Part shown: one piece after another, positions 54,252 to 62,082 of the stretch
How the letters are laid out: every line of letters begins with the position of its first letter
Numbering within the stretch: position 1 is the first letter of the stretch
Source of the DNA: Bdellovibrio sp.
GTDB lineage: Bacteria > Bdellovibrionota > Bdellovibrionia > Bdellovibrionales > Bdellovibrionaceae
Direction: 5' to 3'
Assembly (NCBI GenBank): GCA_014376435.1
Contig: JACMRL010000021.1
Location: 51,178 to 115,177 of the forward strand
Length of the DNA stretch: 64,000 nt
The notes under the pieces: generated by a model
Database searches by the model: none
Told to the model about the DNA's origin: nothing
Seen by the model: the letters and a program-made list of their open reading frames with translations, nothing else
Translations under genes and position numbers: made by a program

Positions 54252-54277
54252 ACCTCCTCCTTTCGTTAAAAAGGGTA

Positions 54278-54319
54278 TTGACTCATCTTAGAATTATGTG
54301 TAAATTATGTGTAAGTCAA
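54278..54319. promoter_or_regulatory. Divergent promoters around a GTAA-N7-GTAA operator
   Basis: Plus strand: TTGACT (54278-54283), 17 bp, TAAATT (54301-54306), driving the 78-aa gene. Minus strand: TTGACT (54319-54314), 17 bp, TAATTC (54296-54291), driving imuA. The 19-mer ATGTGTAAATTATGTGTAA (54296-54314) lies across both, with GTAA repeated at 11 bp. One repressor could shut both. LexA is likely from the genes controlled, but the published Bdellovibrio LexA palindrome TTACN3GTAA (from memory) is not present. Confidence 0.75.
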
Positions 54320-54366
54320 TAAGGCTTGTACTGTTAGCTAAAGACAAGACCTTAGAAAGGAAAATC

Positions 54367-54603
54367 GTGGGAAAATTTAAAGAGTTAAACAATGATCTTT
54401 ATAATAGCCAGATCAAAAGCTTGGTGGCCGTGCGGAAGTTTGAACAGACGCACCCTGATTTTGTGGAACTGATCGATGTTTTTAAAGGTCTAAGTTTTGT
54501 TAAAAATGCGACCGCTGTAGCGGGTGAGTTGTCCGAATCGTTTTCGCAGATTCAAGAATTAAATCAACATCAGCTCAATCTTTTCTGGCCGGAAGCAGTC
54601 TAA
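54367..54603 (+). CDS. 78-residue MGxFKE small protein with C-terminal clamp motif
   Basis: I chose the GTG at 54367 because AAAGGA lies 5 bases upstream and because it gives MGKFKELNNDLYNSQ, matching the next gene's MGVFKEQQHDIYSS. An in-frame ATG 60 bases earlier lies near the likely transcript start and is less likely. The protein is helical; the end reads ELNQHQLNLFWPEAV, where QLNLF (69-73) matches the QL[SD]LF beta-clamp consensus. Divergent from imuA under the same operator. Function unknown; inferred clamp-binding partner or competitor of the mutasome. Confidence 0.72.
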   Translation: MGKFKELNNDLYNSQIKSLVAVRKFEQTHPDFVELIDVFKGLSFVKNATAVAGELSESFSQIQELNQHQLNLFWPEAV

Positions 54604-54627
54604 TCGCGATTAAAGAAAGGATAATTG

Positions 54628-54747
54628 ATGGGAGTATTTAAAGAGCAGCAGCATGATATCTATTCAAGTGGTGAAAGACAAAGTTCGTTACGTAGCAGCG
54701 CAAGTCTCACTGACGTAATGCAAAATGAGCCTTTAGTATCAATCTAA
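54628..54747 (+). CDS. 39-residue MGxFKE small protein
   Basis: ATG preceded by AAAGGA (8 bases). Sequence starts MGVFKEQQHDIYSSGERQSS, followed by a Ser-rich stretch and TDVMQNEPLVSI. 24 bases after the 78-aa gene, so co-transcribed. The N-terminus parallels the 78-aa protein (GxFKExxxDxYxS) and the first six residues are identical to the 22-aa protein at 12674-12742. Not a known family. Confidence 0.65.
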   Translation: MGVFKEQQHDIYSSGERQSSLRSSASLTDVMQNEPLVSI

Positions 54748-54751
54748 AAAA

Positions 54752-55231
54752 TTATTTGCAGGGAATCGCAATGATAGGAAACGAATAAATATTCGATTCG
54801 GAAAAATCAATCAACAGCGGACTGAAACAACTCACGAAGGTAAAATATTTTTTTGCTAGCGCCTGATCGATAAATTGTGAATTAAGAGCCTTTGGCACAT
54901 AACCGATTTTCAAATTTTTAAAGTAGACTGCGCACGCGTTTTCATCAAATTTATTTCTGTATTCATGTTTAATATTTAACTGGGTCCCATGATCTACTTC
55001 CAACCTAAATTGCTTTTGTTTAGCCTTTGTATTCACTGAGTTAGCAACTCCAGCGAGATTGAAGATAATAGGCTTTTCCTTCATTTTTCTTTTATACTTT
55101 AGATTGACCGATTTTTTATATTTCGGTTTTTTCTGATGCTTTACATATGTGATATGCATCAGTTTATTCGGCTTGTTTTTTGGAAAAATTTCGATTTGAA
55201 TTTCATCAGCAGACGGGTACTTTTTTTTCAT
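54752..55231 (-). CDS. HIRAN-domain protein
   Basis: 159 residues. The Lys-rich N-terminal half (KKPKYKKSVNLKYKRKMKEK) is followed by a HIRAN-like domain: FRLEVDHGTQLNIKHEYRNKFDENACAVYFKNLKIGYVPKALNSQFIDQAL. HIRAN domains bind DNA ends or stalled forks (as in HLTF) or stand alone in bacteria. Convergent with the small genes beside the mutasome, 4 bases apart. A DNA-damage role is suggested by context only. Confidence 0.7.
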   Translation of the reverse strand: MKKKYPSADEIQIEIFPKNKPNKLMHITYVKHQKKPKYKKSVNLKYKRKMKEKPIIFNLAGVANSVNTKAKQKQFRLEVDHGTQLNIKHEYRNKFDENACAVYFKNLKIGYVPKALNSQFIDQALAKKYFTFVSCFSPLLIDFSESNIYSFPIIAIPCK

Positions 55232-55429
55232 ACCAGATTGTAAATATTTTTTTTCAGTTTGGCATGCTCGAGCTAGACTTTAGCATTGCTTCATTTGGCA
55301 AATTATCCCGAAAACGTCTTATTATTTACCAAGCCCAGCTCTTTCGCTCGTCTAAAAAATGTAGCCCTAGATACATTTTAAGACTTCGCAGCAATTGTGC
55401 AATCGCCATTTGCATCAACAATGGCTTTT

Positions 55430-55836
55430 TCAAACTTCATCTTTTGATTTACGCTGCTTGTACGTCATCGTCGAACGATTCAGTCCCAAGACTTTTTAAT
55501 TCTTTCGAACGCTGACTGAATATTTTGTAGCTAAATACTCAGAATAATTTATTTGGTAATCGATCCCTACCACTTTTTTGAATAACATCATTCCGCACGG
55601 AAACGCCTGGAAGCAGGTCGGAACTTAATTTTTATTAACTTCGAATTTTTTTGCTCAAGCTCAATAAATATTTTTGCTTCGTTCACCGTCATATCGCCGA
55701 ATTTATTTTTCCATCTGTAAAATATTGCCGAGGCGATGCCGAATACTCGGCATCGCCTTTTTTCAACCTCGCCGTTTCGGTTTCTTTTCAGAATTTTAAT
55801 TATCGGTTCTTCCGTGAACTTTTCCTTTATTATTCT
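55430..55836 (-). mobile_element. IS3-family transposase remnant (orfA and start of orfB)
   Basis: Minus strand. Frame 55836-55588 reads KFTEEPIIKILKRNRNGEV, then CRVFGIASAIFYRWKNKFGDMTVNEAK: the HTH of IS3-type OrfA (FTEEQI...FGIS.ATFYRWKNKFGGM). Downstream another frame gives SVRKN*KVLGLNRSTMTYKQRKSKDE, the orfB N-terminus with a stop in place of a residue. No start codon, no catalytic DDE part and no terminal repeats were seen. Inactive. The perfect hairpin at 55731-55763 lies inside orfA. Confidence 0.85.
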
Positions 55837-56047
55837 ATTCCCTTGGTCTAATAAAAATCAGGGAAGCTCTAATCGTAAATGGCCTAAATTATTAGGGTAA
55901 CCTCTTATGATTTTTTAAGCAGTCTAGTTTTTTACTAAATATCCAGAAGTTTCTCCACTCAAAATGCTTTTAAAATTTATGCTGATGGCAGCAAAGCCTA
56001 CGAAATGTATAAAAAAAGAACTGAAAGCATCAGCTTACGGAGTTTTT

Positions 56048-56233
56048 ATGGACAATATTGCTTTAGAATTTCCGAATGATCAAACATATGAAACATGGAA
56101 ACAAATGGTGAACAGCATTTTGAAGGAGTATGACCCAAGAGCGTATCAATGTGTTTATGTTCGAAAGGATTCAGAAGGGGCGTCAAAAGCGATTCAAATA
56201 GCTTATGATCTTGGCGCTAAAAAGAAATACTAA
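56048..56233 (+). CDS. Small protein of unknown function
   Basis: 61 residues starting at the ATG 56048 after ACGGAG. MDNIALEFPNDQTYETWKQMVNSILKEYDPRAYQCVYVRKDSEGASKAIQIAYDLGAKKKY is read here in pieces: an alpha/beta-looking protein with one Cys. The frame is open further upstream with an ATG at 55964, but that part is not convincing. No family. Confidence 0.55.
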   Translation: MDNIALEFPNDQTYETWKQMVNSILKEYDPRAYQCVYVRKDSEGASKAIQIAYDLGAKKKY

Positions 56234-56381
56234 GTATTTGTAGAAAAAAACTGATCAAATTAGATCTTTAATCAGGCGATATTGATAAGTTTAATTATTC
56301 TATAGAAGCTAACCCAAATTCTATAAGTGACTAGATCCCAAACTTTCCCAAAACACAACCGAGCATTTCTAAGAAATCCGT

Positions 56382-56681
56382 CTAGGGATTATTTTTATCA
56401 AGCTTGATGAAACCAAATTTACGCGCGCCAAATTCGGCCAGAATTTCGGCGGCACTGATAGAGCTGATCGCTTTGATGACTTCATTCATTGACCCGTCAC
56501 TCGATACAGAAAACGTTTGGATGATTTTTGTCAGAATCGTAAACGTGGTAGCAAGAGGTTTTCCGAACTCAGATTGCTGGACGAACTGCATTTGATCTAA
56601 AAAACCAAAGACGACCGCAAGCACAGAAAGTCCCGGAATGAAAAAATTAAAACCGATAAAATAAAGGATGATTTGTCCGCT
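56382..56681 (-). pseudogene. Decayed membrane-associated gene without a start
   Basis: The frame reads SGQIILYFIGFNFFIPGLSVLA, then FLDQMQFVQQSEFGKPLATTFTILTKIIQTFSV...AAEILAEFGARKFGFIKLDKNNP. It begins directly after an in-frame TAA (56682-56684) and has no ATG near its front. It has one or two hydrophobic stretches. Likely the 3' part of a broken gene or of the lipoprotein pseudogene beside it. Confidence 0.4.
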
Positions 56682-57091
56682 TTATGTTTTGCGCATGGCT
56701 TTGATGAAAACGTTTTCCCCAGGGCACTGCATGGATAGGATCGCTTTGCTGGCTAGATCATTTAACTTCTTAAAATAGTGACACCCGAAGTTTTTACGTT
56801 AAGATAGAAAAATAATTTTTGTTCGAAACATTCACGAGCCTTAGCGACACAGGAGTTACCAAAAGCGACCGCCGAATTTTGAAAAGTCAACGAAGTTTGC
56901 CCGGTTTGCAATTGCAAATCGTTAAAAGAACAGGGTTGCAAAACGACTTGGTCCGAAATCTGCAAATCAACACTGGAAATCTTTCAGTCGGCCACCGCCG
57001 TGAAGTGGGTTTTAGCGCAACTTTGAAAAGAGGCCACCGCAAACGAAGTCGTGATAACAGCCAACGCAATACGAATGGTTTTGGTTTTCAT
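56682..57091 (-). pseudogene. Lipoprotein pseudogene with in-frame stop
   Basis: ATG at 57091 opens MKTKTIRIALAVITTSFAVASFQSCAKTHFTAVAD, a lipoprotein signal with lipobox FQSC, then TGA at 56986-56984. The same frame continues cleanly KISSVDLQISDQVVLQPCSFNDLQLQ... to 56762. A TCA-to-TGA change would explain the stop. Near 56770 a frame change would extend it as HYFKKLNDLASKAILSMQCPGENVFIKAMRKT to 56682. Gene lost by at least one point mutation. Confidence 0.7.
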
Positions 57092-57221
57092 ACGTAGTAT
57101 CTCGGCCCAAAAATAAAGTTGCTGAAGGATTTTTATTTAAGAAAAAAAAGCCTAAACTTGTAATTTCGCTCTGCAGCCGGCTAATTCATCGACAGCAAAA
57201 CTCTCATATTGAAGCGAAAAA

Positions 57222-57824
57222 TTATTGAAACAGGTACGGGCCATAATTAAGATTAGAATTTACAAAACGAAGTCTTTGCGTTGAAGCCGTTCCGGGGCAA
57301 GCCTCCTGCGCACTATTTTGATTATTGTCTGGTTTTCTACAGTCTATTCGTTTAAAAACCGAAGTGGCCCAATCAGTGTAACCATATAGTGATGCCGAAT
57401 TAATAGCATTTATAAAGTTTTGATCATAAAAAGTTATTTCCATACTAACCAGTGCCAGACTTAGAAGATCAAATGTAGCATCTGATTGGAAAATACTGAA
57501 ACTTAAAGCCGCAGCTATAACTTTTCTGGTTGAAAATAAATTCGCACTGCAAGTTGTATTTGACATAAAAGTATCTATTTCTAAAGCGATTTGATCCGCA
57601 GATATTTTTTTAAAATAATATTTAGCACTATTTGAGCCATTTACAATTTCACAGATGGTTGAAGTGTACGACTGATTAAGCGGAACCGTCGCAAGTTGCG
57701 AACTTGTAATTGGATTACCAGAAACTACTGACCCAGCCGAGCTTGATGCACCACCAGATCCTGATGAGCAGGCACTTAAAAAACTTAAAACGAGAACTAT
57801 GCTGGTTAACTTAAATAATTTCAT
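57222..57824 (-). CDS. Surface lipoprotein, paralog of the one at 62166
   Basis: Starts at the ATG 57824 (AGGTGG upstream). 200 residues, lipobox LSAC, then a Gly/Ser linker. The core STICEIVNGSNSAKYYFKKISADQ...TTCSANLF...VIAAALSFSIFQSDATFDLLSLALVSMEITFYDQ matches the 62166 protein segment by segment (PFCFQKLNNAAVYY..., SDCLSGIY, EVLSFAVYQPDPVMDLVSVKSISLQVRYYNQ). New family to me. Triple TTGAG repeats lie 60-90 bases upstream. Confidence 0.8.
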   Translation of the reverse strand: MKLFKLTSIVLVLSFLSACSSGSGGASSSAGSVVSGNPITSSQLATVPLNQSYTSTICEIVNGSNSAKYYFKKISADQIALEIDTFMSNTTCSANLFSTRKVIAAALSFSIFQSDATFDLLSLALVSMEITFYDQNFINAINSASLYGYTDWATSVFKRIDCRKPDNNQNSAQEACPGTASTQRLRFVNSNLNYGPYLFQ

Positions 57825-57885
57825 AAAACCACCTTTCAAATAAAGTAACTTCCTTTCGGACTATCGTGAACCAAGAATGAGTTAA

Positions 57886-57912
57886 TTGAGTATAACTTGA
57901 GGCTAACTTGAA
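57886..57912. promoter_or_regulatory. Triple TTGAG repeat at 11-bp spacing (operator)
   Basis: TTGAG at 57886, TTGAG at 57897 and TTGAA at 57908, exactly 11 bp apart. The second is a full CTTGAG. It lies just upstream of the truncated lipoprotein copy on the plus strand and also upstream of the minus-strand lipoprotein gene. Same motif as 59266, 59416, 61918 and 62083. Confidence 0.7.
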
Positions 57913-57920
57913 TTTAAAAA

Positions 57921-58079
57921 ATGATAAAAGTTCTGAAAAATGCCGATAGATAGATAATTATCAAAAATATAATTTATTTAGTATTTATTTTTGGTCTACT
58001 ACAAAGTTGCAAAATAGATACTAATGGGGAACTACCTAGCTCGGCAGATTCAAGTTTTTTACCAGTTAATGATCCATAA
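57921..58079 (+). pseudogene. Truncated copy of the metalloprotease lipoprotein leader
   Basis: Frame from ATG 57921: MIKVLKNADR* then IKNIIYLVFIFGLLQSCKID, TNGELPSSADSSFLPVNDP*. The protein at 61266 has MMKVL... FIFAGLLQSC, NGQSPSSTDSSYAPPSDS at the same place. So promoter, leader and signal peptide were duplicated, and the catalytic part lost. The start codon of the lipoprotein part is absent here (ATA/ATT). Confidence 0.7.
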
Positions 58080-58136
58080 TCGTGACTCGGGCGCGCAATC
58101 ATAAATGGTCTAGTTCAAACTTTTCATGCACGTTAA

Positions 58137-59231
58137 CTAAGGACTATAATTCCAAGGGGCAAACAACGTAGGCCCCGAAAATACGGCGGGCAGTGGTAAG
58201 TTGCTGAAAGTAAATTGTAAACTGCCACCGGTTAATTTATACATTAAATGTGTCGGGGTAGACGTACACGTGCCGCTTAGTAAAAGATTTTTAATAATCC
58301 CATTTGCATAGTCACTAAATCCGCAAGCGGTTGCTGCATTTAAGTTTGTAGCTCCTGATGCAACACGTGGTTGCATCAGTTTTGATTTTGTCGTGAGTGC
58401 AAAGCTTGAAGCCCCGGCGGGGGTTGTAATCGCTGGACCGGCGGAAAGTGAACCGGCATCGATAAATATGCGATCACTATTGCTATCGTCCGCATTAATG
58501 TACGCGTAACGATCGCCAGAAATAATTAATTTCCAGTACGTGCCTCCATTGGTGTAAGCGTAAATGCCATCGATTGCTGACGGATTTGATACAACTTTTC
58601 GATAAGTTCCAAATGCATAAGTGATACCTAATGTCGTCGTATATAGATTAGGTCCCTGACTAACGGGTAAGAAAACATTATCTGCTAAATAATATGGGTA
58701 GGAAGCTGTCGTCGAAGTGCGACATTCTTGAGTTACGCCCAGCGTGAAAGAGCCGCCCGCGCAAGCGCCAAGGGTGCCCAAACGAGCCAAACCGTATGAG
58801 GTAACCGGCGTTACCAGCCAAGAATAATTTGAGTAAGTAGCGTTGTTCGAATAGCCAGTTGAATCGTAAGAGCCCCAAGCCATCGTGAAAGAAATCACCT
58901 CCGTTACGTCAACGGGCCCCGAACAAGTTTGATTTTGTCGAAACCTAGCTATATTTTGAACGACAGAATTTCCGGAAATAATCATGGTTCGCGTGTATGA
59001 CCAATTGTCGCCGTTGGCGCCGCCTTCGCAGCCAGAAACCCAAGATCCATCAAGCGTACCCAGAGAATAAGCGCCGCCGCCCGTGCCGATTCCGGGCACG
59101 GTAATGGTTGCCGAAACAGTTCCGCCTACACCGGTGGTGACGCCGGTTGAACTGCCGCCGCCGCCGCCCGAGCAAGCAGTAATTAAAGTTGTTAGAAATG
59201 AGACTGTATAAAGTAAGTAAGTTTTTTTCAT
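58137..59231 (-). CDS. Large beta-rich surface lipoprotein
   Basis: 364 residues; lipobox ITAC followed by SGGGGGSSTG, a flexible linker usual for surface-exposed lipoproteins. LGTLDGSWVSGCEGGANGDNWSYTRTMIISGN begins a beta domain seen in small-molecule or carbohydrate-binding-like folds; Cys residues recur in pairs (CSGP, CAGG...CRTS, CGFS...CTST). No family recognised. CTTGAG repeats lie 35-51 bases before the ATG. Function unknown; part of the apparent regulon. Confidence 0.8.
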   Translation of the reverse strand: MKKTYLLYTVSFLTTLITACSGGGGGSSTGVTTGVGGTVSATITVPGIGTGGGAYSLGTLDGSWVSGCEGGANGDNWSYTRTMIISGNSVVQNIARFRQNQTCSGPVDVTEVISFTMAWGSYDSTGYSNNATYSNYSWLVTPVTSYGLARLGTLGACAGGSFTLGVTQECRTSTTASYPYYLADNVFLPVSQGPNLYTTTLGITYAFGTYRKVVSNPSAIDGIYAYTNGGTYWKLIISGDRYAYINADDSNSDRIFIDAGSLSAGPAITTPAGASSFALTTKSKLMQPRVASGATNLNAATACGFSDYANGIIKNLLLSGTCTSTPTHLMYKLTGGSLQFTFSNLPLPAVFSGPTLFAPWNYSP

Positions 59232-59265
59232 GCATTGCTTATCGAAAGAATTAGAAAATGATTAA

Positions 59266-59282
59266 CTCAAGCTTCACTCAAG
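59266..59282 (-). promoter_or_regulatory. CTTGAG direct repeat before the large lipoprotein gene
   Basis: On the minus strand CTTGAGTGAAGCTTGAG, i.e. two CTTGAG 11 bp apart, then TTAA. Closely matches CTTGAGTCGGGCTTGAG at 62083 (same bases after each half). Located 35-51 bases upstream of the lipoprotein ATG. Confidence 0.78.
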
Positions 59283-59415
59283 ATTGTGTATCAGAGACCT
59301 TAAGCTTAGCAAAAGTTGCGGCGCTAGCATAAATGCATTTTTTTTGAACATAAAGTAGCGAGTTACAGTCAAGTGTTACGTTGCTAGTGAAGCGGCTGGG
59401 TTTGTTCATTCCAGA

Positions 59416-59432
59416 CTCAAGACAACCTCAAG
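59416..59432. promoter_or_regulatory. CTCAAG direct repeat before the response regulator gene
   Basis: CTCAAG at 59416-59421 and 59427-59432, 11 bp apart, 52-68 bases upstream of the regulator ATG. Orientation is opposite to that at the target gene 62166 relative to its gene; it may autoregulate or serve the divergent lipoprotein gene. A TATAAC sits 10-15 bases before the regulator start. Confidence 0.7.
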
Positions 59433-59483
59433 GTGCCGAGAACTTTGTTGTTCACTGAATTGGATTAATATAACATTGTTTAT

Positions 59484-60116
59484 ATGCATTTACTGATCGT
59501 TGATGATGACCAAAAGCTCTGTCAAACGCTGAAAAATACTTTATCTGACCTAGGCGAAGTGGCGTGGGCCGATTCATGCGCCGATGCAAAAAAAATATTT
59601 CATGAACGTGGCGCTGATTTACTGATCGCCGACTATTTTTTGCCCGATGGTAATGGTCTTGCCTTAATTCAAGAAGTAAAACTGAAAAACCCTTCGCTAA
59701 AATCTATTCTGATGTCGGCCGCGACGACAAAAGATATTGCGATCGCAAGCGTGAACATGCAAATCTCTGCTTTAATCGAAAAACCTTTCCTGGGATCAGA
59801 GCTTCGATGTTTAATAGCGGGGCTTTTTATTCACGACTCAATCATTTTAAACGAGCGCGATCACCTGGTGACGATTCGCGAAATTAAATTTTCGCTAACG
59901 CCAACGGAATTTAAAATTTTTAAGCTTTTATACACGCAGCCGGATCAGCGGCTAACCCGCAAAGTAATCTGTGAAAAAATTTGGGGAGCGGTTGAGATTT
60001 CGGAAAATACTTTCGATACGCATCTGGGAAATTTAAAAAAGAAAATGAGTCATTACTCTGACTTACTTACCAACGTCAAAGGGGTTGGGTATTCTTTGTC
60101 GCGACTAGATTGTTAA
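59484..60116 (+). CDS. OmpR/PhoB-family response regulator
   Basis: 210 residues. Receiver domain with LIVDDDQ, phospho-Asp50 in LIADYFLPDGNG, SAAT and IEKPF. The C-terminal winged-helix DNA-binding domain has LTPTEFKIFKLLYTQPDQRLTRKVICEKIWG and DTHLGNLKKKM...GVGYSLSRL. OmpR-type regulators bind tandem direct repeats at about 11 bp; such CTTGAG repeats surround this gene. Its stop is one base before the kinase ATG. Confidence 0.95.
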   Translation: MHLLIVDDDQKLCQTLKNTLSDLGEVAWADSCADAKKIFHERGADLLIADYFLPDGNGLALIQEVKLKNPSLKSILMSAATTKDIAIASVNMQISALIEKPFLGSELRCLIAGLFIHDSIILNERDHLVTIREIKFSLTPTEFKIFKLLYTQPDQRLTRKVICEKIWGAVEISENTFDTHLGNLKKKMSHYSDLLTNVKGVGYSLSRLDC

Positions 60117-60117
60117 A

Positions 60118-61269
60118 ATGGATCGCGAAACCCGAAACGCTTTTAAGCTTTACGTACTTCTTGGGCTACTAGAAACACTGGTTTTCTGCATTGAGTTTAC
60201 GCAAGTTGACCCAAATCAACGATGGGCTTACGCGATTATGAAGAGCTACATACTGGGTTCTTGTGTTACGGCGTCCATTTTGCTTTACCGATCTAAAAAA
60301 TGGAGCACTCTTGCCCATGGTATCATGTTCGCTGCAATCTGCTTATATACCGGTTTGGGCGAAATATTTCGCCCCGCTTATGGAAATTCATTAGTAACAG
60401 TTTTGGTCGTCGCAGTTTTATTCGTGCCACTCAAACGAAAAATTATGTACTTCGGAATGTTTATAGCAACCACTTTTTTTAGTTACGTCTATTACATTAA
60501 TTATGAAAGAAACATAAAGCTAGCGCTGGAAATGAATGTTTACGATAATATCTTTACTTATGTTGCAATGGGTCTGGTCACCGGGTTAGTTGCCCATGCG
60601 TTGAAGCGCGAACGGGATCTTCGAGAAAAAGCGCAAAGCCGGTACAGCCTGATCGGAACACATGCCGCGGCCATCATTCACGATCTAAAAAATATTTTGT
60701 CTTCACCGCGCCTGCAGGTTGAAAATTTGCAAAATCTTTTAAAAATTGAGCCAAACCCCGAAGTCAGCGAAGTCTTAAAAGATATTGAACTTACCCTGAC
60801 CCATGCGTCTGAGTCTGCGATCCGGCTGAACCAAATGACGTTACTGGCTAATAACCAGAAATCGCTGACGAATCTGTCAAACGTGGTTAGTGAAGTTCGG
60901 GCGATATTGCGGCAAAGATTGCGCGGGATCGAAGTTGTGGTCGAAGGCGAGCGTACTTTGTTGGCCGACCAGGGCTTTATTATATCTTTGTTTTTAAACT
61001 TATTTTTAAATTCAATTTCGGCTATGACCACCACAACAGAAAAAAGAATCAGCATCTTAATCGACGCTAAAAAAATTCAGTTTTGTGATACGGGTGCAGG
61101 TTTTCCGACCGCGGTATTAACCAGCATCGGCAAGAATATCTCGGTGACGACCAAGTCAGATGGCTCGGGTAATGGTTTACTCATCGTGAAGGAAGCTTGT
61201 TTCGACTTAGGTGCGACCGTGAAGTTTTACAATATCGAAGGTGGCGCCTGCGTCGAGATTTACGTTTAA
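60118..61269 (+). CDS. Membrane sensor histidine kinase
   Basis: 383 residues. About five to six membrane segments within residues 10-160 and almost no periplasmic loops, a 7TM-like intramembrane sensor. Phospho-acceptor IIHDLKN (His188), HATPase with N-box LFLNLFLNSISAM, G1 DTGAGF, G2 GSGNGLLIVKE. Cognate kinase of the regulator upstream. A membrane-embedded sensor domain suggests it senses lipid or envelope state (inference). Ends overlapping the metalloprotease stop by 4 bases. Confidence 0.93.
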   Translation: MDRETRNAFKLYVLLGLLETLVFCIEFTQVDPNQRWAYAIMKSYILGSCVTASILLYRSKKWSTLAHGIMFAAICLYTGLGEIFRPAYGNSLVTVLVVAVLFVPLKRKIMYFGMFIATTFFSYVYYINYERNIKLALEMNVYDNIFTYVAMGLVTGLVAHALKRERDLREKAQSRYSLIGTHAAAIIHDLKNILSSPRLQVENLQNLLKIEPNPEVSEVLKDIELTLTHASESAIRLNQMTLLANNQKSLTNLSNVVSEVRAILRQRLRGIEVVVEGERTLLADQGFIISLFLNLFLNSISAMTTTTEKRISILIDAKKIQFCDTGAGFPTAVLTSIGKNISVTTKSDGSGNGLLIVKEACFDLGATVKFYNIEGGACVEIYV

Positions 61270-61871
61270 TCGCAACTACCGTCCTGGTATGTCGAAAAAA
61301 TAATCGGGTAGGTCGCATTTGAATTTGTGTTATTCAGCGGAGTCGGGCTTCCAAGTTCTTGAATATAGCCCGCTTTATATACTGAAGACGAATTGTAATA
61401 AAAAAGCACGGGATCAATGATTGGGTTCATCATGGAATAGGGTCGACCACCTGAATACGTTCGTGAATCATGCGTACGATTAAAATAACAGTGACCGAGC
61501 TCGTGAAAATATAGAATCTTCCGGGCATTACTGGTGGTGCTTGGATTATTCCACCAGTCTTGGTTGAACCAAACTTTTTTGCTGCCATCACTATAGATCT
61601 CGCAAACACCAATCACGGTATTACCGCCCGAAGAATTGAAATAAGAGCCCGATTTCATGCCGATCGAAAAGGAGACGACCGCGTGGTAAGTATTTTCGAA
61701 ATCATCTTTATTACCTTGAAGGGTGGCGTTGTCGTAAACGGGCGCTGTACCAGAATCGGAAGGCGGCGCGTAACTAGAATCAGTCGAGCTAGGTGATTGA
61801 CCATTTTTATATGGCATGCAGCTTTGTAGTAAACCAGCAAAAATAAAAGCAGTGATTATTGTAATCTTCAT
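61266..61871 (-). CDS. Zinc metalloprotease lipoprotein (HExxH)
   Basis: I chose the ATG 61871 giving MKITIITAFIFAGLLQSC (lipobox LLQSC, Cys18); an earlier ATG (61907) adds 12 residues but the paralog remnant has a stop in that part. The 201-residue chain has YFHELGHCYFNRTHD with HELGH 123-127 and His134 as likely third ligand, and YSMMNP (145-150) as a Met-turn. This is metzincin-like. Surface-exposed by its Ser/Pro linker. Triple CTTGAG repeats lie 47-74 bases upstream. Confidence 0.82.
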   Translation of the reverse strand: MKITIITAFIFAGLLQSCMPYKNGQSPSSTDSSYAPPSDSGTAPVYDNATLQGNKDDFENTYHAVVSFSIGMKSGSYFNSSGGNTVIGVCEIYSDGSKKVWFNQDWWNNPSTTSNARKILYFHELGHCYFNRTHDSRTYSGGRPYSMMNPIIDPVLFYYNSSSVYKAGYIQELGSPTPLNNTNSNATYPIIFSTYQDGSCD

Positions 61872-61917
61872 ATAGCAACTCATCGGACTGTTCAGGACTT
61901 TCATCAAGGGCTAAGTA

Positions 61918-61945
61918 CTCAAGTAATACTCAAGTAATCCTCAAG
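61918..61945 (-). promoter_or_regulatory. Triple CTTGAG repeat before the metalloprotease gene
   Basis: CTCAAG at 61918, 61929 and 61940, three exact copies at 11-bp spacing (minus strand ACTTGAG, ATTACTTGAG, ATTACTTGAG). This is the best example of the operator. 47 bases from the chosen ATG. Confidence 0.85.
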
Positions 61946-62082
61946 TAAATGAAACTATCTTCCAGAATTTTCGGCGGCGTATTATTTTGTGACAAAGGTG
62001 GTTTTATCTTCGACTGCAAGTCTCGAAATGGCTCGAGTGAATACTTTAGATTTAAAAAAGCTTAGGCTGGCATGCTGAAAAA

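Noticed and set aside
55180..55515. 111-residue plus-strand reading frame
   Set aside because: It is antisense to the HIRAN gene start and the orfB remnant, and has no ribosome-binding site.
55731..55763. Strong terminator-like hairpin with T6 on the plus strand
   Set aside because: It lies within the IS3 orfA remnant read on the minus strand, and there is no plus-strand gene before it; probably a by-product of the decayed coding sequence.
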